NCBI GenBank assembly: GCA_035701825.1
Contig: DASSRK010000057.1
Span: forward strand, 1-23,166
Source: CADEED01 sp035701825
GTDB taxonomy: Bacteria > Pseudomonadota > Gammaproteobacteria > Steroidobacterales > Steroidobacteraceae
Direction of reading: 5' to 3'
DNA length: 23,166 nt
Positions 7,515 through 14,360 of this stretch are shown one piece after another. The notes beneath the pieces are model-generated. The model searched no databases. It was not told the origin of the DNA and saw only the letters and a program-made list of their open reading frames with translations. Position 1 is the stretch's first letter. The number at the start of each line of letters is the position of its first letter. Made by a program: the position numbers and the translations under genes.

Positions 7515-8111
7515 ATGAAAAAGTCCGCCGCGCTCGCCTGCCTGCTCGCCGCTTGCGCCGTTGCCCGTGCCGGCGATCCACCGGCGCCCACGAACGAAGC
7601 GCGCATCCGTATCGCCGGACTGTTCCTCAAAGGTTTCGGCGTCTGGAGAGTCGACGCACCAAACTGCGCCACGCCGGCGGGCAAGCCCTGGCTGGCACTG
7701 GATTGCGGCATGTGGAAATGCCCGAAGCCGCAGCTGCTGGGAATCCCGATGGAGCTCGACTACTCGAACTGGCGCAAGAGTCCGCGCATGACCGAGGTCG
7801 CGATCCCGGCCGACCAGCCGTTCGTCATCCACCTGGGCGGCGAGCTGGTCGAGGCGTCGTTGGGCGCGGGGGTTCTCGCCGCGGCAGGTCTTCCGTACAC
7901 GGTCTACGGCACCAGCTGCCGCTTCGACGCGAAGTTCACGCCGCGCGCCGGCGCGATGTACGAAGCCACCATCGACCCGGGTATGAAGGGCGGCTGCTTC
8001 CTCCGGCTCACGGAAATCCGCGCCACGGAAACGGGCAACCACGAACGCGTGCCCATCGAAGGATCGGAGATGAAGGCCTGCGGTGGCGACACCGCCGCCA
8101 AGGTGCCTTAG
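7515..8111 (+). CDS. unknown secreted or lipid-anchored protein
   Basis: A 198-residue protein I cannot assign to a family. ATG 7515 gives a compact export signal (MKKSAALACLLAACAVARAG) and has GGAG 12 bases upstream; an in-frame ATG at 7497 would spoil the signal. Two readings of the signal are possible: signal peptidase I cleavage after ARA, or a lipoprotein with lipobox LAAC and lipidated Cys14. The mature part carries several cysteines (including a CGMWKC segment, a TSCRF and a GGCFL), suggesting disulfides in the periplasm. It has many beta-like segments ending in a CGGD tail. It is divergent from the PQQ dehydrogenase across 62 bp, and its stop codon overlaps that of the convergent small gene at 8108. 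Confidence 0.8.
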   Translation: MKKSAALACLLAACAVARAGDPPAPTNEARIRIAGLFLKGFGVWRVDAPNCATPAGKPWLALDCGMWKCPKPQLLGIPMELDYSNWRKSPRMTEVAIPADQPFVIHLGGELVEASLGAGVLAAAGLPYTVYGTSCRFDAKFTPRAGAMYEATIDPGMKGGCFLRLTEIRATETGNHERVPIEGSEMKACGGDTAAKVP

Positions 8112-8311
8112 ACGGGTGAGTCCTGGCGGGGTGAGCGGTCCGAAGCGAGGCGGCGCGAACGATCCCCCGCGCCGATGCAGGCCCAGATGCCGGACGGGCG
8201 GCACGGGATCTTGTTGTGCGAACGCTGCAGCTTCTGCTGGTTCTTCTGTTTCATGCGGCGCGCGGTGCCGCACAGCGAATGCAGGCGGGCGGGTGCGGGG
8301 CGTTCGTTCAC
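8108..8311 (-). CDS. unknown 67-residue basic protein, coupled to the small CxxC membrane protein
   Basis: A short frame beginning with GTG at 8309-8311, which overlaps the stop of the upstream gene as GTGA and has GGGGAAG about eight bases before it. The product is strongly basic in its middle (RRMKQKNQQKLQRSHNK) and has three cysteines (SLCGT, IPCRP, WACIG). Third codon positions from the internal Met onward are about 85 percent G or C by my count, as expected of a real gene here. Its TAA overlaps the TAG of the convergent gene on plus. No domain is recognised. The main evidence is the coupling geometry and codon pattern; an alternative start at ATG 8254 would give 48 residues but lacks a ribosome-binding site. 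Confidence 0.45.
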   Translation of the reverse strand: MNERPAPARLHSLCGTARRMKQKNQQKLQRSHNKIPCRPSGIWACIGAGDRSRRLASDRSPRQDSPV

Positions 8312-8601
8312 AGCGTCTTCCCCAGGAACCGCGCCACGCACACGTCGCAGCCGCGGAAGGAAATCGCGACGCCCAGCAGCGCCATCATCATGATCAGCAC
8401 CGACATCGCGGCGAAGAAGCTCGCGCCGGCGCGTTCCCAGGCGAATTGCAGCGCCATCACCGTGCAGGCGGTGAGCGCCACGCCCGCCACGAGCAGCAAG
8501 GGCCGCTTCCAGCGCTTGACGGGCGGCGGATCGCCAATGCTGACCAGCTGCACGACGTGGCAGTAGAGGCAGCGTTTCTCGTTGGCGCGGTGGCGGTGCA
8601 T
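8308..8601 (-). CDS. unknown small membrane protein with two CxxC motifs
   Basis: A 97-residue protein starting MHRHRANEKRCLYCHVVQ at ATG 8601; the frame is open further upstream, but that part is rich in Pro/Lys with no start signal. Two transmembrane helices (LLLVAGVALTACTVMALQF and SFFAAMSVLIMMMALLGVA) form a hairpin. The positive residues KRWKR before the first helix predict that both ends lie in the cytoplasm. CLYC near the N-terminus and CDVC near the C-terminus would then sit on the same face and could together bind a metal. CLYCH also fits the haem c pattern CxxCH, but a cytoplasmic position argues against haem attachment. No known family is recognised. It precedes and is coupled to the 67-residue gene. 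Confidence 0.65.
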   Translation of the reverse strand: MHRHRANEKRCLYCHVVQLVSIGDPPPVKRWKRPLLLVAGVALTACTVMALQFAWERAGASFFAAMSVLIMMMALLGVAISFRGCDVCVARFLGKTL

Positions 8602-8783
8602 GGGTTTCCCGGTGTGGCGACGATTTTCCAGCTCCTGACTGAACGCAGGCGGAACGGACGCACATTTTTTTGTAGGACGCGCGTGAGACGGATTCGGTTT
8701 CAACGCGGTCGTGGAATGCCTGCCGGGTTCGTCCCGGATTCGACCGCAACCAGCCAGTCGCTGCGCGGCACTGGCCGCGGCCT

Positions 8784-9266
8784 TCAGTAGTAGTAGCAGG
8801 CGGATTCGGGAAGACCGGCGATGGCCGGCGCCGAGTAGAGGATTTCCCGCAGCTCTTTCAAGAGCGGAGCCAGTTCATCGGGGTCGCCGCGAGTCGCGCA
8901 GTTGCACTCCCACTCGATCGTCCTGGATTTGAAACCCGTTTCGACGGTGAGCCGGCTCTCACCGCAAGGGCCGCAGATCGTGATGGTCTCTCCGTCGGAA
9001 TTCGGGTCGATCCGGTCGGGCAACTTGAAGAAATGCACTTGCCGGATCTTCCGCTTGAGCCGCTTGATGGCTTTCGAGTCCAGGGAAAAGCTGGCCAGGT
9101 CGTTTCCTCCCCGGCAATTCTTGCGCTTGAACAGTGCCGCGCTCGAATCGTACTGGTCGTTGTAGCCGTCGTCGTAGAACAGCCTGAACCCACCTGCCGT
9201 CGCGGTCGCGCATGCGCTGGCGAGCAGGGCGACCACGAGAATGCGTCGAATCGGCACGCGGCGCAT
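8784..9266 (-). CDS. unknown small secreted cysteine-containing protein
   Basis: A 160-residue protein with a signal peptide (MRRVPIRRILVVALLASACA, cleavage probably after TATA). The mature part has a basic stretch (KAIKRLKRKIRQVHFFKLPD), then a cysteine-rich centre (ICGPCGE, WECNCAT) and an unusual ESACYYY end. The cysteines suggest disulfides or metal binding in the periplasm. No family is recognised. Its ATG shares one base with the E2 stop (TGATG at 9264-9268), which suggests translational coupling to the bkd operon, although secretion does not fit a role in the cytoplasmic complex. Base composition is somewhat lower in GC than the bkd genes, so it may be a later insertion at the operon end. 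Confidence 0.8.
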   Translation of the reverse strand: MRRVPIRRILVVALLASACATATAGGFRLFYDDGYNDQYDSSAALFKRKNCRGGNDLASFSLDSKAIKRLKRKIRQVHFFKLPDRIDPNSDGETITICGPCGESRLTVETGFKSRTIEWECNCATRGDPDELAPLLKELREILYSAPAIAGLPESACYYY

Positions 9267-10543
9267 CAGTCTATGAAAATCGTCGCCGGTTGCTCCAGCA
9301 GGTCCTTCAGCGCCTGGATCATCAGCGCGCAGTCGTAGCCGTCGACGAAGCGATGATCGAACGACGAGGAGAGATTCATCATGAGGCGCACCGTGATCTG
9401 GCCGTCGACCACCACGGCGCGCTCGATGGCCTTGTTGATGCCGATGATGGACACCTCGGGCATGTTGATCATGGGCGTCGAGGCGATGCCACCCAGCTTG
9501 CCGAGGCTGGTGACGGTGATGGTCGAGCCGGTGAGTTCTTCGCGCGGCGACTTGTTGGCGCGCGCGGCCTCGGACACGCGACGGATCTCCGCGGCCAGGT
9601 CGTGCAGCGCGCGCGACTCGGCGTTGCGCACCACCGGGACTTTCAGCCCCTGCGGCGTCTGCGTGGCGATGCCGACGTGCACGGCCTTGTGCTTCACCAG
9701 CACGCCGCGCGCCGAGTCGTACAGCGCGTTGCACTGGGGAAACTTCTCCAGCACGCGAGTCAGGGCGGCGACGATGAACGGCAGGAATGTCAGCGGTGGC
9801 GCGGCCGGCGGGCGACGATCGTTGAGATGCTTGCGCAGCGCCTCGAGGCGCGTGAGGTCGACCTCTTCCACGTAGGAGTACTGCGGGATGCTGCGCGCCG
9901 ATTCGGTCAGGCGCTCGGCGATCACGCGCCGCAGGCCGATGATCTTCACCTCCTCGGTGCCGTTGCGCGCATCGCGCGTGGCATTGGCGCGCGCATTCAT
10001 CGAGGGCGGCGCGCCGCGCGCGGCGCCTGCGGCCAGCGCCGAGTCGATGTCGCCCGGTTCGATGCGCCCGGCGATGCCGGTGCCCGTCACGGTAGTCAGA
10101 TCGAGCCCGGCCTCGGCGGCGCGGCGGCGCGAGGCGGGCGACGCCATGACGCGCGCCGCCTTGTGCGTGCCGGTGCCGTTGGTCGCGGCGGGCGCCGGCG
10201 CGGGCGTCGCTTCGCGTGACTTGGGCTGCGGCGTCAGGGGCACTTCCGGCGGCGGCGCCGGGGCGCGCGCCACCGGCGCATCGCCCGAGGCGGCCGAGGT
10301 CGCATCGGTGTCGAACACCACCAGCTCCGAACCCACGGCCACCATGTCGCCGGGCTGGCCCGCCACCGAGAGCACGCGGCCGGTCACGGGCGCCGGCACT
10401 TCCACCGCCGCCTTCTCGGTCATGACTTCGCACATGACCTGGTCTTCCTGCACCAGATCCCCGGGCTTCACGTGCCACGCGACCACCTCGGCGGACACCG
10501 TGCCTTCACCGAGGTCGGGCATCTTGAATACGTAGCGGCTCAT
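9266..10543 (-). CDS. bkdB: branched-chain 2-oxoacid dehydrogenase E2 (dihydrolipoyl acyltransferase)
   Basis: A 425-residue E2 core subunit. It has one N-terminal lipoyl domain with the lipoylated Lys44 in MTEKAAVEVPAP, a Pro/Ala linker (about 82-128), a peripheral-subunit-binding domain with ASPASRRRAAEAGLDL (about 134-149) and TGTGIAGRI, a second linker, and the C-terminal acyltransferase domain ending in SSFDHRFVDG, where His397 and Asp401 are the catalytic HxxxDG residues. It transfers the branched acyl group from lipoyl to CoA. ATG 10543 is one base after the E1beta stop. The partner E1 genes upstream are of the Bkd type, which sets the substrate as the 2-oxo acids of valine, leucine and isoleucine. 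Only one lipoyl domain is present, as is usual for BkdB. Confidence 0.93.
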   Translation of the reverse strand: MSRYVFKMPDLGEGTVSAEVVAWHVKPGDLVQEDQVMCEVMTEKAAVEVPAPVTGRVLSVAGQPGDMVAVGSELVVFDTDATSAASGDAPVARAPAPPPEVPLTPQPKSREATPAPAPAATNGTGTHKAARVMASPASRRRAAEAGLDLTTVTGTGIAGRIEPGDIDSALAAGAARGAPPSMNARANATRDARNGTEEVKIIGLRRVIAERLTESARSIPQYSYVEEVDLTRLEALRKHLNDRRPPAAPPLTFLPFIVAALTRVLEKFPQCNALYDSARGVLVKHKAVHVGIATQTPQGLKVPVVRNAESRALHDLAAEIRRVSEAARANKSPREELTGSTITVTSLGKLGGIASTPMINMPEVSIIGINKAIERAVVVDGQITVRLMMNLSSSFDHRFVDGYDCALMIQALKDLLEQPATIFID

Positions 10544-10544
10544 G

Positions 10545-11561
10545 TCATGACTCCCCGAGGGCCGCCCGCAGCGCGAGCGCCACGCGAGCCTGGCCGGGAA
10601 AATACTCCCATTCGAAGGCGTGCGGGTACGGCGTGTCCCAGCCGGCGACGCGCTGGATGGGCGCCTCGAGATACCAGAAGCACTCCTCCTGGATGCTGGC
10701 GGACAGCTCCGCGCCGAAGCCGCTGAAGCGCGTGGCCTCGTGCGCCACCACGCAGCGGCCGGTCTTCTTGACCGACGAGCAGATCGGATCGAGGTCGAGC
10801 GGTGACATGGTGCGCACGTCGATGATCTCGGCATCCACGCCGAGCTTCTTCGCGGCCGCCTCGCACACGTGCACCATGGTGCCGTAGGTGACGATCGTGA
10901 CCTGCGATCCCTCGCGCACCAGGTCGCACTTGCCGATCGGCACCCGGTAGTGCCCCTCGGGTACGTCGCCCTTCGGGTGCGTGCTCCACGGCACCGCCGG
11001 CTTGTTGGGGTCGCCGTCGAACGGACCGTTGTAGATGCGCTTGGGCTCGAAGAACACGATCGGGTCGTCGTGCTCGATGGCGGCGATCAGCAGGCCCTTG
11101 GCGTCGTAGGGATTCGACGGCATGACGACCTTCACGCCGCAGATGTGCGTGAAGATCGCCTCGGGACTCTGCGAATGCGTCTGTCCGCCGCGGATGCCGC
11201 CGCCGCAAGGCGCGCGGATCACCATCGGCGAGGTGAAGTCGCCGGCGGTGCGGTAGCGGATGCGCGCGAGCTCGCTCGCGATCTGGTCGACCGCCGGGTA
11301 GATGTAGTCGGCGAACTGGATCTCGGCCACGGGCCTCAGGCCGTTCACCGCCTTGCCGATGGCGGTCGCCACGATGCCGCCCTCGGCGATCGGCGAGTCG
11401 AGCACGCGGTGCTCGCCGTACTTGCGCTGCAGGCCGTCGGTGACACGGAACACGCCGCCGAAGTAGCCGACGTCCTCGCCCATCACGACCACCGAGGGAT
11501 CGCGCGCCATCATGACGTCCATGGCGGAGTTCAACGCCTGGATCATGTTCATCTGCGCCAC
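10545..11561 (-). CDS. bkdA2: branched-chain 2-oxoacid dehydrogenase E1 beta subunit
   Basis: A 338-residue transketolase-like E1beta subunit. Typical segments are VVVMGEDVGYFGGVFRVTDG (about 24-43), DSPIAEGGIVATAIG, AEIQFADYIYPAVDQI, PCGGGIRGGQTHSQSPEA and the C-terminal APIQRVAGWDTPYPHAF, the last of these close to BkdA2 rather than PdhB. It pairs with E1alpha to form the thiamine-diphosphate site that decarboxylates branched 2-oxo acids and reductively acylates lipoyl-E2. The start is a GTG at 11561, nine bases after GGAG (which overlaps the end of the E1alpha gene); ATGs at 11552 and 11546 have no well-spaced ribosome-binding site. It follows E1alpha by six bases. Confidence 0.94.
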   Translation of the reverse strand: MAQMNMIQALNSAMDVMMARDPSVVVMGEDVGYFGGVFRVTDGLQRKYGEHRVLDSPIAEGGIVATAIGKAVNGLRPVAEIQFADYIYPAVDQIASELARIRYRTAGDFTSPMVIRAPCGGGIRGGQTHSQSPEAIFTHICGVKVVMPSNPYDAKGLLIAAIEHDDPIVFFEPKRIYNGPFDGDPNKPAVPWSTHPKGDVPEGHYRVPIGKCDLVREGSQVTIVTYGTMVHVCEAAAKKLGVDAEIIDVRTMSPLDLDPICSSVKKTGRCVVAHEATRFSGFGAELSASIQEECFWYLEAPIQRVAGWDTPYPHAFEWEYFPGQARVALALRAALGES

Positions 11562-11567
11562 GGCTAT

Positions 11568-12830
11568 CTACTCCACCTTCGCCGCGAGGCCGAGCTCGGC
11601 GTTCAGCTTGATCTCCTCGGCCAGCTGCTCGCTTTGCCGGCGCAGGCTCTCCGGGAAATCCTTGTAGACGTCTTCGAACATCAGGTGGCGGTCGAGTCGC
11701 GGGCCCTCGTTGAGCGCGCCGTACGACACGGCTTCCTTCCAGGCCGCGAGCACCTGCGCGTCGAGCTCGGCGTGCAGCTCCTTGTGGCGTTTATCGTTCC
11801 ACTCGCCGCGCGCGATCAGGTGCTGCTTGAGCCGTTCGATCGGGTCGCCCAGCGGCCAGTGCTCGTGGTCGTCCTTGGGGCGGTAGCGCGAGGGATCGTC
11901 GCTGGTGGAATGCGCGCCGGCGCGATACGTGACCAGCTCGATCAGCGTCGGGCCGCCGCCGGTGCGCGCGCGCTGCGCGGCCCACTGCGTCACCGCGTAC
12001 ACCGCGAGGAAGTCGTTGCCGTCGACGCGGATGCCGGCGATGCCGTAACCCGGGCCACGCGCCGCGAACGAACGCTGCTCGCCGCCCGCGGTGCCCTGGA
12101 ACGTGGAGATGGCCCACTGGTTGTTCACGATGTTCATGATCACGGGCGCCTGGTGCACGGCCGCGAAGATGATGCCGTGGTGGAAATCGGCCTCGGCGCT
12201 GGCGCCCTCGCCGATCCACGTGCAGGCAAGATGGTCTTCGTTGCGGATGGCCGCAGCCATGGCCCAGCCTACCGCCTGCGGGAACTGAGTGGTTAGGTTG
12301 CCGGAGATCGAGAAGATGCGGCCGGCGTTCCAGTGGTACATGACCGGAAGCTGGCGCCCTTTGCACATGTCGCGCGTGTTGGACAGCAGCTGGCACATGA
12401 GGTCGACCAGCGGCCGGCCGCGCACCATGTAGATGCCCTGCTGGCGGTACGAGGGAAACAGCATGTCGCCGGGCTGCAGCGCCATCGCCTGCGCCACGGC
12501 CACCGCTTCCTCGCCGAGCGAGCGTATATAGAAGGAGATCTTTCCCTGGCGCTGCGTGCGCTGCATGCGATCGTCGAAGATGCGCGTCAGCAGCATGTGC
12601 CTGAGGCCCACCTGCAGGTCCTCGTCGTCGAGGCGCGGATTCCACGGGCCCACCGCCTCGTGGTGATCGTCGAGCACGCGCACCAGGCCGACGGCGCAGT
12701 CTTCCATGTCGCGGGCGCGCGCGCCGACGTCGGGCTTCTTGACCGCGCCGGCCGGCGACACGTCGACGTACGAAAAGTCCGGCTTGTCGCCCGGGCGTGT
12801 CGGGGGTTGGGGGACGTGAAGTCTTGGCAT
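11568..12830 (-). CDS. bkdA1: branched-chain 2-oxoacid dehydrogenase E1 alpha subunit
   Basis: A 420-residue E1alpha subunit. The thiamine-diphosphate motif runs from GEGASAEADF to NIVNNQWAIST; the GEG form is that of branched-chain E1alpha, whereas pyruvate E1alpha commonly has GDG. Other landmarks are GKISFYIRSLGEEA, LFPSYRQQGI and YRAGAHSTSDDPSRYRP, the loop phosphorylated in eukaryotic homologues. The long N-terminal extension before DLQVGLRHMLLTRIFDDRM is typical of BkdA1. It is the first gene of the operon, so its promoter should be in the 85-bp gap to its right. The ATG at 12828-12830 directly abuts an inverted repeat (12831-12850), and no clear Shine-Dalgarno sequence is seen. Confidence 0.94.
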   Translation of the reverse strand: MPRLHVPQPPTRPGDKPDFSYVDVSPAGAVKKPDVGARARDMEDCAVGLVRVLDDHHEAVGPWNPRLDDEDLQVGLRHMLLTRIFDDRMQRTQRQGKISFYIRSLGEEAVAVAQAMALQPGDMLFPSYRQQGIYMVRGRPLVDLMCQLLSNTRDMCKGRQLPVMYHWNAGRIFSISGNLTTQFPQAVGWAMAAAIRNEDHLACTWIGEGASAEADFHHGIIFAAVHQAPVIMNIVNNQWAISTFQGTAGGEQRSFAARGPGYGIAGIRVDGNDFLAVYAVTQWAAQRARTGGGPTLIELVTYRAGAHSTSDDPSRYRPKDDHEHWPLGDPIERLKQHLIARGEWNDKRHKELHAELDAQVLAAWKEAVSYGALNEGPRLDRHLMFEDVYKDFPESLRRQSEQLAEEIKLNAELGLAAKVE

Positions 12831-12850
12831 TCCCGCATCATAGCGCGGGA
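12831..12850 (-). promoter_or_regulatory. inverted repeat directly upstream of the bkdA1 start codon
   Basis: TCCCGC and GCGGGA form a 6-bp stem with an 8-base loop, ending immediately before the ATG on the minus-strand transcript. It would place the ribosome-binding region in a stem, so it could lower translation or, as DNA, serve as an operator. The stem is short and the function is inferred from position alone. Confidence 0.3.
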
Positions 12851-12889
12851 GAGAAAGCGGAAAGTAGGCGCCGCGAGGACGACAACGCT

Positions 12890-12925
12890 GACATCGCGCC
12901 AGCGATGTCGCCGGCTCAAGCCGGC
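12890..12925 (-). terminator. two abutting hairpins at the end of the MBL / membrane-protein operon
   Basis: GACATCGC and GCGATGTC form a perfect 8-bp stem with a 4-base loop at 12890-12909. Directly next to it, GCCGGC repeated around TCAA at 12910-12925 forms a second stem whose loop region contains the TGA stop of the membrane-protein gene (12916-12918). No T-run follows on the minus strand, so termination would not be classical; the pair separates this operon from bkdA1, which continues in the same direction. Confidence 0.45.
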
Positions 12926-13380
12926 TTCATCACCATGAGGAACACGGCGATCACCGGGGCGAGCGTCGCAACCGCGCCGGACCACAGCCACGCGCGTGAC
13001 AGCCGGCGGTATTCGGATTCGTTCCAGGCGCCGTCGCTGCCCGCGCGCACGTTGGCCAGCAGCTTCTTCTGCAGCGGCGCGACGAAGAACTGGAACATCA
13101 CGCCCGAGACGCCGAAGAGAATCAGTGACCAGAGGATCCATGGCGTACGCAGGATCGAGTAGTGCAGCGTCGTCGCCAGCAGCACGCCGGTGACGATGAT
13201 GGCGATGACGCCGGGCATGGTGAACCAGCGGTCGCTGCGGATGATGCCGTCGAGCGCCACCGCGCGTGCGCGCAGGTCGCCGTGATCGCCGTGCAGTTTC
13301 CAGAACACGCCGGTGACGATGTTGCCGAGGAACAGCACCACGCTGATCACGTGCAGCGACTTCAACAGGAGATACACCAT
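12916..13380 (-). CDS. DUF2269-like four-helix membrane protein
   Basis: A 154-residue integral membrane protein of unknown function, resembling the predicted membrane proteins grouped as DUF2269. Four hydrophobic segments are visible: LLLKSLHVISVVLFLGNIV, MPGVIAIIVTGVLLATTL, ILWSLILFGVSGVMFQFFV and WLWSGAVATLAPVIAVFLM. A histidine in the first helix (LHV) and HGDHGD in the following loop could bind haem or metal, which is inference. The ATG at 13380 directly abuts the TAG of the MBL-fold gene, so the two are one transcript and probably translationally coupled. Family assignment is from memory of the pattern and is less sure than the gene call. Confidence 0.82.
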   Translation of the reverse strand: MVYLLLKSLHVISVVLFLGNIVTGVFWKLHGDHGDLRARAVALDGIIRSDRWFTMPGVIAIIVTGVLLATTLHYSILRTPWILWSLILFGVSGVMFQFFVAPLQKKLLANVRAGSDGAWNESEYRRLSRAWLWSGAVATLAPVIAVFLMVMKPA

Positions 13381-14328
13381 CTAGTTGGCCTCGCGCCTGA
13401 GCCAGGCCACGAGGCCCGCCGCGTTGAGTTCGAAATCCTTGTCGAGGACCGCGTCGATCGCCTCGGCACCGAGCGTCACGCCGTGTTCGCGCAGGCTGTC
13501 GTGCGCCCAGGCGCGCAGCTCGAAGCGGATGCGCCGGGCGTCGAGGCCCGAGGCGCGGGCAATGCGCACGAACCCGTCGATCGCGTCATACATGTCGTTG
13601 GCGAGCCGCGCGCAGTCACCCACCTCGCTGTAGTGCGTGAGGTACAACCGCCGCGGCCGGTACTGCATGAGCCGCACGATGGACGCCTTGAGCTGCGCGG
13701 GATCGAATTGCGTCGGCGTGGTCGTCGGACTGATCCACGGCCCCTTCGCGGTATCGAACTCGCGGTAGGACAGGCCGAAGGTGTCACCGGTGAAGATGCT
13801 GGTGGCGCCGTGGTCGACGATGGCCTGGTGATGCAGCGCGTGTCCCGGCGTGTGCACGCATTCGAACACGCGGCCGGCGAGCTCGAAGCGCTGCCCGTCC
13901 TGCGCGATGACCAGGCGTTCGCGCGCGATCGGCAGGATGTCGCCGTACAGCCGCGCGTAAGCTTCGTCGCCGTAGACCGCGCGGGTGCCCGCGATGAGCT
14001 TCGACGGATCGATCATGTGCGGCGCCCCGCGCGGGTGGATCACCGCGGTGGCGCGCGGCAGCTCGCGCATCAGCGCGCCGGCGCCGCCGGCATGGTCGAG
14101 GTGCACATGGGTCAGGAACAGGTAGTCGACCGCGTCGCGCTCGATGCCGAGCTCGGCCAGCGCGGCGAGCACGCGCGGAACGGCGCTGTTCGGCCCGGTA
14201 TCGACGATGGCCGCGCGCGACCCGACCGTGACCACGTGCGCGGCGTCCATCTGCGGGCGCACGTATTCGGTATCGACGGCGGTGATCCCGTCGGCGAACT
14301 TCGTCAGGCGTGGCAGACTCCCACTCAT
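13381..14328 (-). CDS. MBL-fold metallo-hydrolase
   Basis: A 315-residue metallo-beta-lactamase-fold hydrolase. The dinuclear metal site is complete: HVHLDHAGG (His74, His76, Asp78, His79), His163 in HTPGHALHH, Asp182 in TGDTFG, and His232 in LTHYSEVGD. A C-terminal helical extension of about 80 residues follows the fold. There is no signal peptide, so it is cytoplasmic. The substrate is unknown; the family includes thioesterases, lactonases and glyoxalase II-like enzymes, and nothing here singles one out. It is followed without a gap by the four-helix membrane protein. The start lies only 32 bp from the divergent S9 peptidase start, so promoters for the two must overlap each other or the coding sequences. 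Confidence 0.9.
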   Translation of the reverse strand: MSGSLPRLTKFADGITAVDTEYVRPQMDAAHVVTVGSRAAIVDTGPNSAVPRVLAALAELGIERDAVDYLFLTHVHLDHAGGAGALMRELPRATAVIHPRGAPHMIDPSKLIAGTRAVYGDEAYARLYGDILPIARERLVIAQDGQRFELAGRVFECVHTPGHALHHQAIVDHGATSIFTGDTFGLSYREFDTAKGPWISPTTTPTQFDPAQLKASIVRLMQYRPRRLYLTHYSEVGDCARLANDMYDAIDGFVRIARASGLDARRIRFELRAWAHDSLREHGVTLGAEAIDAVLDKDFELNAAGLVAWLRREAN

Positions 14329-14360
14329 GGCTCTCGTCCTTTTCGGGGCACCTTAACAGC

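Noticed and set aside
5107..7518. An uninterrupted plus-strand frame of about 800 codons opposite the PQQ dehydrogenase
   Set aside because: Its translation is Arg/His/Ala/Gly-rich without domains, as expected from the antisense of a GC3-rich gene; the minus-strand frame has a signal peptide and clear quinoprotein homology.
8308..8601. CLYCH in the 97-residue protein as a cytochrome c haem site
   Set aside because: The motif precedes the first membrane helix on the positively charged, cytoplasmic side and the protein has no export signal.
8667..8673. A run of seven T as an intrinsic terminator
   Set aside because: No stem precedes it on plus, and on minus it would be an A-run upstream of the small membrane-protein gene.
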